Assembly: GCA_963841635.1 (NCBI GenBank)
Contig: CAWJDO010000002.1
Coordinates: forward strand, 558,001-622,000
DNA: 64,000 nucleotides
From: DASWZN01 sp963841635
GTDB taxonomy: Bacteria > Acidobacteriota > Terriglobia > Bryobacterales > Bryobacteraceae
Direction: 5' to 3'
The translations under genes were made by a program, and so were the position numbers. Below the pieces are notes generated by a model. That model searched no databases. It had not been told where the DNA came from and saw nothing but the letters and a program-made list of their open reading frames with translations. Shown piece after piece: positions 9,004-18,120 of the stretch; position 1 is the stretch's first letter, and each line of letters begins with the position of its first letter.

Positions 9004-10130
9004 TACTGGGTCCTCACTTCGCCGCCTTCGCGCTTCTGGATTTCGGAAGAGCGGTCGCTCTGCGTGACGTGCGGGTTGGGGCCAGGCGGGGTGGCGTTCT
9101 GGTTCCCCTGCTGCTCGCGCGCGTCGGGCGCGGCGATGCCGGACGCCGTGCCCATGCCCTGGCCGGCGCCGATTCCAGCGCCTTCGCCCGCCAGCGCGGG
9201 AGTGCCGAGCGAGCGTATGTAAGCGATAACCTCGAGCACTTCCAACTCGCTGAGCACGCCGCGGAAGCTCGGCATCAGGTTGGGATAGCCGGCTACGATC
9301 TTGGCGCCGGGGTCGAGAATCGACTCGCGCAGGTAGGCCTCGTCGGCTCTCACAACACGCCCGTCGTCCAGCCCAACTTGCTGCATGTAGAGCCGGTTCA
9401 AAGTCGGGCAGATACGCCCGTGGCAGTTGTCACAGCCATAGCGCACGTATAGCTTGCCGCCCGCCACCGCCATCGGCTCGCCGCGCGCGCCCGCGAGCCA
9501 CTGCTCATAGTCGGCTTCCTTCATCACATACACCGTGCCGATCATGTGGGAGTGACTGGTGCCGCAGTACTGCGCGCAGAACAAGTGATACGCTCCGGGC
9601 GTGGTGGCGCGGAACCATTCCGTGGTGTACATTCCCGGCACCGCGTCTTTCTTGATCCGGAACGCAGGGATGAAGAAGCTGTGGATGACGTCCTGCGATG
9701 TAAGGATCAGCTGCACGTCGCGCCCCGCGGGCACGTGCAGCTCGTCTATCTCGCGCTGGCCGGTGGGATGCTGCACGTACCACATCCACTGCTTGCCGAT
9801 GACGTAGATCTGCATCGCGTCCTTGGGCGGCGCGGCATTTGCGAAGTAGATCTTCGCACCCCAGAAGAAGAACACCAGGAAGATCAGCAGCGGAATGCCG
9901 GACCATGCGCTCTCCAGCATGATTCCGCCGCGGATGGGGCGCGGCCGTTCGTTCGGCGAGCGGCGGTGATACCTAATGGCGAAGAGGAATATGCAGCCGA
10001 AGATCAGCAGCACCATGAAAGCGCTGATGGCGAGTTCGGTGAGGAACAAAGCGTCCATTTCGCGGGCCGCATCCGACGCCGCGGAGGGCCATATCTGGAG
10101 CGGAAACGCCGGCGTGAAGGGCCACATCAT
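9003..10130 (-). CDS. ctaC: Cytochrome c oxidase subunit II with fused cytochrome c (caa3)
   Basis: A 375-residue subunit that accepts electrons. Two N-terminal membrane helices (about 28-50 and 75-95) precede the cupredoxin domain with the CuA site CAQYCGTSHSHM and an upstream VIHSF histidine. A C-terminal cytochrome c domain follows, with CDNCH and a Met ligand region (NLMPSFRG). This fusion identifies the enzyme as caa3. The extreme C-terminus is a Gly/Gln/Pro-rich tail of about 70 residues. The start overlaps the SCO gene stop (ATGA). Confidence 0.97.
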   Translation of the reverse strand: MMWPFTPAFPLQIWPSAASDAAREMDALFLTELAISAFMVLLIFGCIFLFAIRYHRRSPNERPRPIRGGIMLESAWSGIPLLIFLVFFFWGAKIYFANAAPPKDAMQIYVIGKQWMWYVQHPTGQREIDELHVPAGRDVQLILTSQDVIHSFFIPAFRIKKDAVPGMYTTEWFRATTPGAYHLFCAQYCGTSHSHMIGTVYVMKEADYEQWLAGARGEPMAVAGGKLYVRYGCDNCHGRICPTLNRLYMQQVGLDDGRVVRADEAYLRESILDPGAKIVAGYPNLMPSFRGVLSELEVLEVIAYIRSLGTPALAGEGAGIGAGQGMGTASGIAAPDAREQQGNQNATPPGPNPHVTQSDRSSEIQKREGGEVRTQ

Positions 10131-11068
10131 GGGTGTGCCTCCGCCCTGAGCCGCACCGCGCGATGGCGGCGCGAGGCGATCAGGATGAACGCCAGGAGCG
10201 CCAGAATCGTGGCGGCCGCGCCGGCGCGGACTAAGTTCAGGATCGCCAGGCTGTACTTACCGGTAGCGGGATCGTAGTGGAAGCAATAAAGCAGAACCTC
10301 GGCGACCGGGCTACTTATCCTTTCGTCAGACGCCCCCACCAGGGCCAGCCTCAAATCGCGCGCCGAGTACTCGACTCCGTACTGGTAGGCCGCGATGCGG
10401 CCCTCCGGCGTAATCACTATCAGACCGGTGGGGTGCGCATATTGCTTGCTCTCGGGATCGTACTCGTAGCGGTAGCCGACGGCGTCGGCCAGCGCCCGGA
10501 TGGAAGGCTCCGTCCCGGTCAGGAAGTGCCAGCCGTCTGCGGCGCCCGCGCGGCGATAACTGCTGAGGTAAGTGGCTTTCTTGGCTGCCGCGAGCGCCGG
10601 CGTTTCCCTCGGGTTGATGCTCACGACGACCACCTCGAACTCGCGACCGACACTGAAATCGAGGCTGCGGAAAGCGCGAAGCTGCCCGTTCAGTGCCAGC
10701 GTGCACAGCATAGGGCACTCATAGTAGGCCAGCGACAGCACCACCGGGCGCTTGCCGAAGTAAGTGCCGAGAGGCACCGGGCGGCCATGCTCGTCGCGAA
10801 AGACCAGGTCGAGCGGGACCCGTGCGTTCAGCCGTTGTTCGAGCGCGACCTTCTTGAGTAAGTCGGGCCGCGGCTTCGTACGCTCCACCCACGGCACGAT
10901 GCCCTGGCTGGCTTGACCGCATGCCGCCCCGGCACAGGCGAAGACGAGCGAGAGCAGGGTGAGGCAGCCTGTGAGGCCTCCAGGAACACCATTCAAGTGT
11001 CGAGCTGGCCTCGACATGAGTGTCGAGGCGGCAGGCAGGAGTGCCTGCGCCACCATCCACATCCTCAT
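10127..11068 (-). CDS. SCO-family copper chaperone with repeat-encoded N-terminus
   Basis: A 313-residue thioredoxin-fold protein that delivers copper to the CuA site of subunit II. The copper motif ECPMLC and the distal His in YAHPTGLIVI are present, and a C-terminal membrane helix (AAATILALLAFILIAS) anchors it. The coupled ATG at 11068 overlaps the preceding stop (ATGA). However, the recognisable signal segment (LTGCLTLLSLVFACAG) starts about 30 residues later. The intervening residues are encoded by a palindromic repeat shared with the gspE-gspF gap. Either translation starts at an internal ATG inside the repeat, or a very long signal peptide is made. Confidence 0.9.
   Translation of the reverse strand: MRMWMVAQALLPAASTLMSRPARHLNGVPGGLTGCLTLLSLVFACAGAACGQASQGIVPWVERTKPRPDLLKKVALEQRLNARVPLDLVFRDEHGRPVPLGTYFGKRPVVLSLAYYECPMLCTLALNGQLRAFRSLDFSVGREFEVVVVSINPRETPALAAAKKATYLSSYRRAGAADGWHFLTGTEPSIRALADAVGYRYEYDPESKQYAHPTGLIVITPEGRIAAYQYGVEYSARDLRLALVGASDERISSPVAEVLLYCFHYDPATGKYSLAILNLVRAGAAATILALLAFILIASRRHRAVRLRAEAHP
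10991..11053. repeat. Family A palindromic repeat inside the SCO gene start
   Basis: Three consecutive hairpins: TGTCGAG...CTCGACA, CTCGACATGAGTGTCGAG and GCAGGCAGGAGTGCCTGC, ending TGCGCCAC. The last 40 bases are almost identical to 48145-48184, and the same hairpin architecture recurs at 49868-49960. It lies within 15-80 nt of the SCO start codon and is translated in frame. Confidence 0.85.
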
Positions 11069-11538
11069 GGTGTCCTCCGCGGCACCGGCCGGCCTGTCTG
11101 CGGCCCGCCCGATTCGGGCCCGGTGTCCGGAGCACCGGCTTCCGCGGCGCTCCCGGATCGAACCGGCAGCCCTCGCTCGGCCAGCACGTCCATCGCGCGG
11201 TCGATCGGGATGCGCACGGTGCCGGCCTTCCGGTCGCTCCATCCGTACGACTTCAGAACCTCGTCCTCATGCGCCCGCAGACGCCACAGATCGAGGCCCG
11301 GGTCGGCCTGCACGCGCGGCTCGGGCGGCACCTGGCCCAGCGCCGGCACGGGATCGGGCCCGGTCTTCGTCAGAAGCCGCACATAAACGCCCCACATGCC
11401 CCAGACCAAAAGAAAGATCACCAGCAACGATCCGATCAGGCCGGCGAGAAAGATGATGACGCCGTTCGCGCTGACGTCCTGCGCTTCGAACAGATCGGGG
11501 CGCTCGATACCGCTGGCGGCCTCTTCGTGCCTGGTCAT
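11065..11538 (-). CDS. Single-span membrane protein of the act-cta operon
   Basis: A 157-residue protein with one membrane helix (about residues 26-50), then a conserved-looking soluble part: PPEPRVQADPGLDLWRLRAHE, SYGWSDRKAGTVRIPIDRAM and LAERGLPV. The tail is Pro/Gly-rich. I recall similar proteins sitting between the complex III and oxidase genes of other acidobacteria, but there is no assigned function. Its 4-nt overlaps with both actF and the SCO gene suggest a stoichiometric or assembly role in the complex III-caa3 chain. Confidence 0.75.
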   Translation of the reverse strand: MTRHEEAASGIERPDLFEAQDVSANGVIIFLAGLIGSLLVIFLLVWGMWGVYVRLLTKTGPDPVPALGQVPPEPRVQADPGLDLWRLRAHEDEVLKSYGWSDRKAGTVRIPIDRAMDVLAERGLPVRSGSAAEAGAPDTGPESGGPQTGRPVPRRTP

Positions 11539-12680
11539 ATCGCCTTCTCCAGGGCCTCCGCAATGCGCGGATCGTGCTCCGGCACGAGCGGATATCTCTT
11601 AACTTGTCTGAGCAGCAGGCCTACCCAGACGCCGCCCAGTCCGATCGGAGCGGCGAGGTCCAGCCAGTGTACATAGACGCGCGGATGATACGCCGGTTCG
11701 ACGTTCCAGTAATTATCGAGTAAGTGCATGAGAACGATGAAGGCGGCCACGGCGGCCAGCCGGTGGCTCTGCAACTTATTCCCGCGGCCCAGGAGAATGA
11801 AAAACGGAAAGGCGAAGTGGAAGATAACGATCACGACCGTGACCGAGGCCCAATTGCCTTCCGTTCTGTGCAGGTACCAGACGATCTCCTTGGGCAGGTT
11901 CCCGGACCAGGTGATGATGAGCTGCGACACCTGCACGTAGGCCCACAAAATCACAAAGGTGAGGAGCAGGTTCCCGAGGTCGTGAAAATCCTTGGGCGAG
12001 ATAATGTCCGCTAGCGGCTTGCGCTCGCTCACAAATCGAAGCACGACGATAACCACCGCAAAGGCCGTGAGCACCTGTCCGACCAGGTAGAAGCCGGGGA
12101 ACATGGTGGAGTACCAATCGGGCTCGAGCGCCATGATCCAGTCCACGGCGGCGAACGACATTGCCAGCGAGTAGAGAACGATGCCGGGCGCGCTCAAGCG
12201 CGTGCGCCGGATCATGTACTTGTTATCCGCGGTCTCGTCCTGCCTCCGTGACCAGTAAGTGAGCAAGTAGCCGATGACGCCCCAGATGACAAAGTACAGT
12301 GCGAGCCGTGCGACGACCCCGGGCGCATTCAGATAGGCGCTCTTGTGCTGAAGGGCCTTGTCGAGCGCGACCGCTTGCGGATTGTCATAGCTGTATAGAC
12401 GCGGGATCCCGAACACGAGCGGGAGGACGAGCACGAACATGAACGGCATGGTCCGCAGACCGGCTTCGAGGATGCGCTGGATGACGAAGCCCCAGGCGCC
12501 GCCGACCAGGTGGTAGAGCATCAGGATCTGGCCGCAGCCGATCGCGGCGCCGAGCCAGAACCAGTATGCCCACAGGTAGGAGCGCAGGAACTGCGTCGTG
12601 TCCAAGAGGGCGCCCACGAGGCACGCCAGCAATCCGACAGCGCCGATCAGGAAGGCCGTGCGCTCGGCGTTCGGGTTCAT
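11535..12680 (-). CDS. actF: Alternative complex III subunit ActF (membrane quinol-site subunit)
   Basis: A 381-residue protein with about 10 membrane helices, of the ActF family related to ActC/NrfD. Features are QFLRSYLWAYWFWLGAAIGCGQIL, a DWIMALEPDWYSTMFPGFY segment and a C-terminal LLRQVKRYPLVPEHDPRI. It partners ActC in the membrane part of complex III. The upstream extension of this frame is a shadow of actE, so the ATG at 12680, overlapping the actE stop, is used. Confidence 0.9.
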   Translation of the reverse strand: MNPNAERTAFLIGAVGLLACLVGALLDTTQFLRSYLWAYWFWLGAAIGCGQILMLYHLVGGAWGFVIQRILEAGLRTMPFMFVLVLPLVFGIPRLYSYDNPQAVALDKALQHKSAYLNAPGVVARLALYFVIWGVIGYLLTYWSRRQDETADNKYMIRRTRLSAPGIVLYSLAMSFAAVDWIMALEPDWYSTMFPGFYLVGQVLTAFAVVIVVLRFVSERKPLADIISPKDFHDLGNLLLTFVILWAYVQVSQLIITWSGNLPKEIVWYLHRTEGNWASVTVVIVIFHFAFPFFILLGRGNKLQSHRLAAVAAFIVLMHLLDNYWNVEPAYHPRVYVHWLDLAAPIGLGGVWVGLLLRQVKRYPLVPEHDPRIAEALEKAI

Positions 12681-13249
12681 GGACGGCCTCCCGTGAGTTG
12701 CGCCCGTTCCGGCGCCGGCACGTCGGCCAGCGTTGCGCTCTGGCTGAGTTGCAGCGCCCGTATGTACGCGACGATGGCCCAGCGGTCGCGCGGCGCCACG
12801 CGCGCGGCGTAATCGTACATGGAGCCGAAGCCGTGCGTGATGACGTCGTAGAAGTGGCCCACCGGCGCCTTGCGCAGGCGCTCGATGTGATAAGAGGGCG
12901 GGCGGCGGAAACCCCGGCGCACGATCATGCCGTCGCCGTCGCCCAGCCGGCCATGACACGGAGAACAGAAAATGTTGAACCGGTCCTGCCCGCGCGCGAG
13001 CACCTCGCGAGTTACCGGGAAGGGGAAGACGGTCGCCACGCGCCCGTCTACCGTGCCGTTGTAGAGCAGCTCGTCGCCGGCCAGTCCGGTCGCGGGCACC
13101 GTGCCGGCCACCAACTGCCGCGCGGTCAAGCGGTCGTCGTAGAAGCGGCTCGCCCGAAACGTCTTGGCCTTGGGGGTGTCCTGCATGTCGGCGCGGCAGC
13201 CGCAGAGAACGCAGGCCAGCGCGAGCAGCAACGCCCTATTCCGGGACAT
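12677..13249 (-). CDS. actE: Alternative complex III subunit ActE (mono-haem cytochrome c lipoprotein)
   Basis: A 190-residue exported lipoprotein: the signal LLLALACVLCGC carries a lipobox Cys. One haem-binding CSPCH follows RGQDRFNIF, and a Met-containing GFGSMYDYAARV region supplies the other axial ligand. It relays electrons from the FeS/haem subunits towards the oxidase. The start at 13249 overlaps the end of actD by 14 nt. Confidence 0.92.
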   Translation of the reverse strand: MSRNRALLLALACVLCGCRADMQDTPKAKTFRASRFYDDRLTARQLVAGTVPATGLAGDELLYNGTVDGRVATVFPFPVTREVLARGQDRFNIFCSPCHGRLGDGDGMIVRRGFRRPPSYHIERLRKAPVGHFYDVITHGFGSMYDYAARVAPRDRWAIVAYIRALQLSQSATLADVPAPERAQLTGGRP

Positions 13250-13775
13250 CGTAGACCCCCAGGGGATCCAGGCCCTCGAGAAACCGCCTGGTATCGGTTG
13301 CGTCAAACCGAGCGTCTTTGGACTCGATGCAAACGAAGAACCGGTCCCGGCTGGCGCGCCCGAACTGCGGCACGTTGAAGACCGGGTGATAGGGCTGCGG
13401 CAGGCCGTTGAGCCCCAGAACGCCGAAACACAGCGACGACAAGCACGCGAATAGCACCGTGAGCTCGAATGTGATGGGAATGAATGAGACCCAACTGTTG
13501 AGGGGACGGCCGCCGACATTGATGGGGAAGTCGAGCGCGGCCGCGTAGTACTGCAGAAAGTAACCGGTCAGCGCGCCGGTGAGCGCGCCGATCAACACAA
13601 TCAGCGACACAGGCGACTTACTCAACTGCATGGCTTCGTCCAAGCCCTCGATCGGATTCGGCGAGTAGGCGTCCATGCGCTCGTATCCCGCCGCGCGGGT
13701 GTGCCGGATCGCCTCCAGGAAATGCTCCGGCTCGTTGAACTCCGCCATCACTCCATAGAGCGCGGGCTCGCTCAT
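13236..13775 (-). CDS. actD: Alternative complex III subunit ActD
   Basis: A 179-residue ActD/DUF3341-type protein with two membrane helices (SLIVLIGALTGALTGYFLQYY and FELTVLFACLSSLCFGVLGL). The N-terminal segment YGVMAEFNEPEHFLEAIRHTR and the C-terminal DRFFVCIESKD...TRRFLEGL are typical. It is a structural subunit of complex III with no cofactor. The start codon overlaps the actC stop (ATGA). Confidence 0.9.
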   Translation of the reverse strand: MSEPALYGVMAEFNEPEHFLEAIRHTRAAGYERMDAYSPNPIEGLDEAMQLSKSPVSLIVLIGALTGALTGYFLQYYAAALDFPINVGGRPLNSWVSFIPITFELTVLFACLSSLCFGVLGLNGLPQPYHPVFNVPQFGRASRDRFFVCIESKDARFDATDTRRFLEGLDPLGVYDVPE

Positions 13776-15157
13776 GCGTACCCTCCGCTGGACGCAGCTT
13801 TGCGGGCGGTTTGCCGCATTTCGAACATCGTGATCATCGGCACGTAGCGCAGGAACAATAGGAAGCAGAACAGGAACAAGCCCCAGGTCCCACCGAAAAT
13901 CAGCCAGTCCCAAACCGTACCGGAATACATGCCCCAGGAGCGTGGCAGGTAATCGCGGTGCAGGCTTGAAATGACGATCATGTAGCGCTCGAACCACATC
14001 GCGGTCTGGATCACCCAGGACATGACCCACAAAGCCAGCGGGTTTCTCCTCACGCTCTTGAACCACAGTGCCTGGATGCCCACCGCATTGATGAGGATCA
14101 CGGCCCAGAAGACCGGGTTATACGGACCCGTCATGCGGTTGTACATCATGTACGAGTCGTATGTGTCGGCTCCGTACCAGGACATGAAGCCTTCCATCAA
14201 ATAGCCGTAGTCGACAATGAGCCCGGTCGCCAGAATTACCTTGGCTGCGTTATCCAGGTGGCGCAGCGTGATCACGTTTTCGAGGCCCCAGATCTTACGC
14301 ACGGGGACGGCCAGCATCACCACCATGGCGAAACCGGAGTAGATGGCGCCCGCCACGAAGTAGGGCGGGAAGATCGTGCTGTGCCAGCCGGGCACGATGG
14401 CCACCGCGAAATCGAAGCTGACCACGGTATGTACGGACAGCACCAGGGGCGTCGCGAAGCCGGCCAGCAGCAGGTAGGCCATCTCGAAGTTCTGCCAGTG
14501 GCGGGCCGATCCGCGCCAGCCCATCGAAAGGATGCCGTAGACATACTGGTGACTCCGCCGCGTCGCTTTGTCGCGCAGGGTGGCGAAGTCCGGAATCAGC
14601 GCCGAGTACCAGAAGATCAGCGAAACGGTGAAGTAAGTCGAGACCGCGAAGACATCCCAAACCAGCGGGCTGCGGAACTGCGGCCAGACGGACATGTTAT
14701 TGGGGTAGGGAAGCAGCCAGTAAAACAGCCACGGCCGGCCCAAGTGCGCCAGCGGGTAGAGGCCCGCGCACATGACCGCGAATAGCGTCATCGCTTCCGC
14801 AAAGCGGTTGATGGAGTTGCGCCAGCCCTGATGGAGGAGCAACAGGATCGCCGAGATCAGCGTCCCGGCATGGCCGATTCCGATCCACCAGACAAAGCTG
14901 GCGATCGCGATTCCCCAAGCCACCGGGATGTCGACGCCCCACACTCCAACCCCGCGTAGGAGCAACACCGAGACTCCCGCGGTGAGCGCTCCGAGCCCGA
15001 CGGTGGCGAGGGCGAGGAATAGGAGCCACGTCTTGGTCTTGGGATGCTTGAGAGTGACGTCGGCGATCTGGTCGGTGAGGCCCGCAGGCGTGACGCCGGG
15101 CTCCACAACCGGCAGCAGATCCTCGATTCGAGATAGCTCTTCGATGCTATCGGGCAT
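13772..15157 (-). CDS. actC: Alternative complex III subunit ActC (NrfD/PsrC-like)
   Basis: A 461-residue polytopic membrane protein of the NrfD/PsrC family, with about 10 helices. Landmarks are WWIGIGHAGTLISAILLLLHQ, LGRPWLFYWLLPYPN, PGWHSTIFPPYFVAGAIYSG and WFERYMIVISSLHRDYLPRSW. It forms the quinol-oxidising membrane module with ActB. It is coupled to both neighbours by 4-nt overlaps. Confidence 0.95.
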   Translation of the reverse strand: MPDSIEELSRIEDLLPVVEPGVTPAGLTDQIADVTLKHPKTKTWLLFLALATVGLGALTAGVSVLLLRGVGVWGVDIPVAWGIAIASFVWWIGIGHAGTLISAILLLLHQGWRNSINRFAEAMTLFAVMCAGLYPLAHLGRPWLFYWLLPYPNNMSVWPQFRSPLVWDVFAVSTYFTVSLIFWYSALIPDFATLRDKATRRSHQYVYGILSMGWRGSARHWQNFEMAYLLLAGFATPLVLSVHTVVSFDFAVAIVPGWHSTIFPPYFVAGAIYSGFAMVVMLAVPVRKIWGLENVITLRHLDNAAKVILATGLIVDYGYLMEGFMSWYGADTYDSYMMYNRMTGPYNPVFWAVILINAVGIQALWFKSVRRNPLALWVMSWVIQTAMWFERYMIVISSLHRDYLPRSWGMYSGTVWDWLIFGGTWGLFLFCFLLFLRYVPMITMFEMRQTARKAASSGGYA

Positions 15158-18120
15158 CAGTACAGCTCCCTTTCGAGTTCCGGATTCAGGTTCAGGACCT
15201 TGGCCAGGTATGTGGTGCGCGGCCGCGTGTTGAGCTCGCCCAGCAGTTGATAATCGAGAGGCTGTTGCTTGAGCCTCGCCACCCGGCTGGAACGATCGTT
15301 GAGATCGCCGAAGACGATCGCCTCCGTGGGGCAGGCTTGCTGGCAGGCGGTCCGGATCTCCCCGTCACGAACCTGCCGGTTCTCGATCTCCGCCTTGATT
15401 TTCGAGGCCTCAATCCGCTGGATGCAGTAAGTGCATTTTTCCATTACGCCCCGGGAACGCGGAGTCACTTCCGGATTGCGCATCAACTCCAGGCTGGCGG
15501 TGTCCCAGTCCGTGTACAGGTAGAAATTAAATCGCCGCACTTTGTAAGGACAGTTGTTCGAGCAATAGCGCGTTCCCACGCAGCGGTTGTAAACCATCTG
15601 GTTCAGGCCCTCGGAGCTGTGGACGGTCGCGCCTACGGGGCACACCAGTTCGCACGGGGCGTTCTCGCAGTGCATGCACGGGACGGGTTCGAAGAAGAGC
15701 TTGGGCTGGTCGGGGCCGCCGAAGTAATAGCGGTCGATCCGCAACCAGTGCATGATGCGTCCCCGGAAAACCTGGTGCTTGCCGACCACCGCGATATTGT
15801 TTTCCATGTTGCAGGCCATCACGCAGGCGTTGCAGCCGACGCAGGAATTCAGGTCAATCGACATCCCCCACTTGTAGCCCTCGTAGGGCCACTGGGGATA
15901 AATCGTGAGGCCCGGCGGAGGCGCGTCCTCGAACGGGTCCTTACGCGCGAACTCGGGATCCCGCTTGTATGTCTCGAGCGTGCCCAGGCGTACGGGATAG
16001 CGGCCTGCCATGCCGTTGCTGGTCTCCGTCGTCGAGAGTTCGAAAGACTCGCCAGTGGGGCGGATGGCCAGCCCGCCGCCGGACCACATCGCATCGGACG
16101 GCCGGATGGGATAGACGTCGAAGCCGACCAGTCCGGTGCGGCCCGCGCGCTTGCGGCCGTATCCCAGCGTCACCGTGATGCAGTCGTCGGCGTGGCCTGG
16201 CTGAACCCATAGCGGGAACTTGGTCTTACGTCCGCGGAAGTCGAGTTCCACCACGCCGGTGCTATAAGTGGCGATACGATTCGCCGTCCTCGGGCTGATG
16301 TGAGCTACGGCGTCCCACGTAAGTTTCGTCGTGGGTTTGGGCAGCTCCTGTAAGTAGGGGTTACTGGCGAAACGGCCGTCCCAGATGTTAGGGTCGGGCC
16401 GGAACTGGAGTTCGTAAGCGCCCTGGTCGGTGGCCGCCGCCGGCTTCGGTTCGAGCAGCGCCGCAAGGCCGGCGCGCAACGCCACCGTCCGAACGGGGAA
16501 CGCGGTTTCCGAGATCACGCCATCATGGAGCCACTGGCGCCAGGCCGATTCGAAGTCGCTCGCGGGCTTGCGGCCCTTCCAGGTTTCCCTGACGGTGTCA
16601 TAGGTCTGCCGGTTCGGCTGGTCGAGTATCGCCGCCAACAGGTCGTGTCGTGAGCGGCCCTGATAGAGCGGCGCGATCAGCGGCTGAATCACCGAAGCCG
16701 TGCCGTCCTGGGATACGCAGTCACTCCATTCCTCGAGGAAGTGGGTGGCCGGAACGTGCCACTGACACAGCACTCCCGTCTCGTCGTTGTAAGTGCCGTG
16801 GTGAACCTTGTAGCGCACCTTTCGCATCGCGTCTACAAACCCCAGGTCCGCCGGCCCGTCGTAAGCGGGATTGACCCCCATCAAAACCAGCATGTCCACC
16901 CGCCCGGCCCGCATGTCGTCCACCAGTTCGCGGAAGGAGCCGAGCTGATTCACCGGACTAACTTCGTTGGAGTCGGCATAGGCGACGGTGTTCCCCACGT
17001 TGCCGAGCGCGAAGTTGATGGCATGGGCGAGCGCGTGCAATTCGGGCGGCTGCTGGTCGCCGGCCAGGACCACGCTCGCGCCGCGGTGCCGCAGCAGGTC
17101 CCGGACCACGGAGCCGATCCACTTCGCGTGCCGTGGTGGTGGCGGCGCGCCCCCCGGAGCGCCCGTGCCTTGTGCGATGGCGCGCAAGACCGGCTCCATC
17201 TCGCTGGGCTTCACGGGGAACCGGTGGTCGGCACTCGCGCCAGTGCCGGTGAACCAGGTCTCGGCTGAGTAGAGCCGGTTCATGCCGGCCGCGCCCGCGC
17301 GCGCCCCTCTGCGTAGAGCGAAGTCGTGGGCATAGCGGGGCCGGGCAGGGCTACAGGAGAGAAAGTCGGCGTCGAGCGCGAAGATAACATCCGCCTTGTC
17401 GAAACTGTAAGTCGTGTTGACCATGCTGCCGAAGGCCATCTCGGCGCCGAGCCGCACGTTGTCGCGGCCGGCCGGCTCCCACTGGTGCCACCTAGCGGCC
17501 GGATACTGCGCCAGCATCGCCTTCAGCTGGGCGCCGAAAGTCGGAGAAATCACCGTGCCCGTCAGGACGCGAAGGCGCGCGCCTCGGTCCACCATCTGCT
17601 CGGCCAGCATCGCCTCGAGCGCCCCGAGAAACGAGACCCAATCGCTCACCCGCCCGTCGTAAATGACGGCGCCGGACCGGTCCGGATCGTATAAGTCCAT
17701 CAGGGACGCCTGCGCATGCACGCCGGTCGAGCCCAGGCTGGCAGGGTGTTTCGGGTTCCCCTCCACCTTCACCGGGTGGCCCATGTGACTCTTGACTAGC
17801 AGGCCGGCGGCATCGTCGAGCAACGGCATCGCGGTGGCGAAGTAGATGGGCTCGCCCTGCACGATCTCGGTAGGCTGATTCACATAAGGAACGATCTTCT
17901 CCGGAGGCTGCCGCACGCAGCCGCTAAGCCCCGCCATGGCCACCGCCGCGCCCATGACCTTCCAGAACTCGCGGCGGTCCAGGCCCTCGATCTCTTCCGA
18001 GGTCCGCCAGGGGAACTCATGCTTGAGATCTTCGAGCAGCTCGGGAGATTGCGCGCGTTCGTCGAGGCTGCGCCAGAGCGCCGGCAGCTTGTTTTGGTCG
18101 CGGTCGTTGTTTTCGCTCAT
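15157..18120 (-). CDS. actB: Alternative complex III subunit ActB (molybdopterin-like domain fused to FeS domain)
   Basis: A 987-residue fusion. The N-terminus carries a twin-arginine-like motif (RREFWKVMGAAVAMAGLSGC) with a lipobox-like Cys. A long molybdopterin-oxidoreductase-like domain follows, which in this family is structural and binds no Mo cofactor. The C-terminal ferredoxin-like domain has four cysteine clusters: CVGCNACVMAC, CMHCENAPCELVC, CVGTRYCSNNC and CTYC with CQQAC, consistent with three 4Fe-4S and one 3Fe-4S cluster. It passes electrons from the quinol site to ActA/ActE haems. The start at 18120 overlaps the actA stop. Confidence 0.96.
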   Translation of the reverse strand: MSENNDRDQNKLPALWRSLDERAQSPELLEDLKHEFPWRTSEEIEGLDRREFWKVMGAAVAMAGLSGCVRQPPEKIVPYVNQPTEIVQGEPIYFATAMPLLDDAAGLLVKSHMGHPVKVEGNPKHPASLGSTGVHAQASLMDLYDPDRSGAVIYDGRVSDWVSFLGALEAMLAEQMVDRGARLRVLTGTVISPTFGAQLKAMLAQYPAARWHQWEPAGRDNVRLGAEMAFGSMVNTTYSFDKADVIFALDADFLSCSPARPRYAHDFALRRGARAGAAGMNRLYSAETWFTGTGASADHRFPVKPSEMEPVLRAIAQGTGAPGGAPPPPRHAKWIGSVVRDLLRHRGASVVLAGDQQPPELHALAHAINFALGNVGNTVAYADSNEVSPVNQLGSFRELVDDMRAGRVDMLVLMGVNPAYDGPADLGFVDAMRKVRYKVHHGTYNDETGVLCQWHVPATHFLEEWSDCVSQDGTASVIQPLIAPLYQGRSRHDLLAAILDQPNRQTYDTVRETWKGRKPASDFESAWRQWLHDGVISETAFPVRTVALRAGLAALLEPKPAAATDQGAYELQFRPDPNIWDGRFASNPYLQELPKPTTKLTWDAVAHISPRTANRIATYSTGVVELDFRGRKTKFPLWVQPGHADDCITVTLGYGRKRAGRTGLVGFDVYPIRPSDAMWSGGGLAIRPTGESFELSTTETSNGMAGRYPVRLGTLETYKRDPEFARKDPFEDAPPPGLTIYPQWPYEGYKWGMSIDLNSCVGCNACVMACNMENNIAVVGKHQVFRGRIMHWLRIDRYYFGGPDQPKLFFEPVPCMHCENAPCELVCPVGATVHSSEGLNQMVYNRCVGTRYCSNNCPYKVRRFNFYLYTDWDTASLELMRNPEVTPRSRGVMEKCTYCIQRIEASKIKAEIENRQVRDGEIRTACQQACPTEAIVFGDLNDRSSRVARLKQQPLDYQLLGELNTRPRTTYLAKVLNLNPELERELY

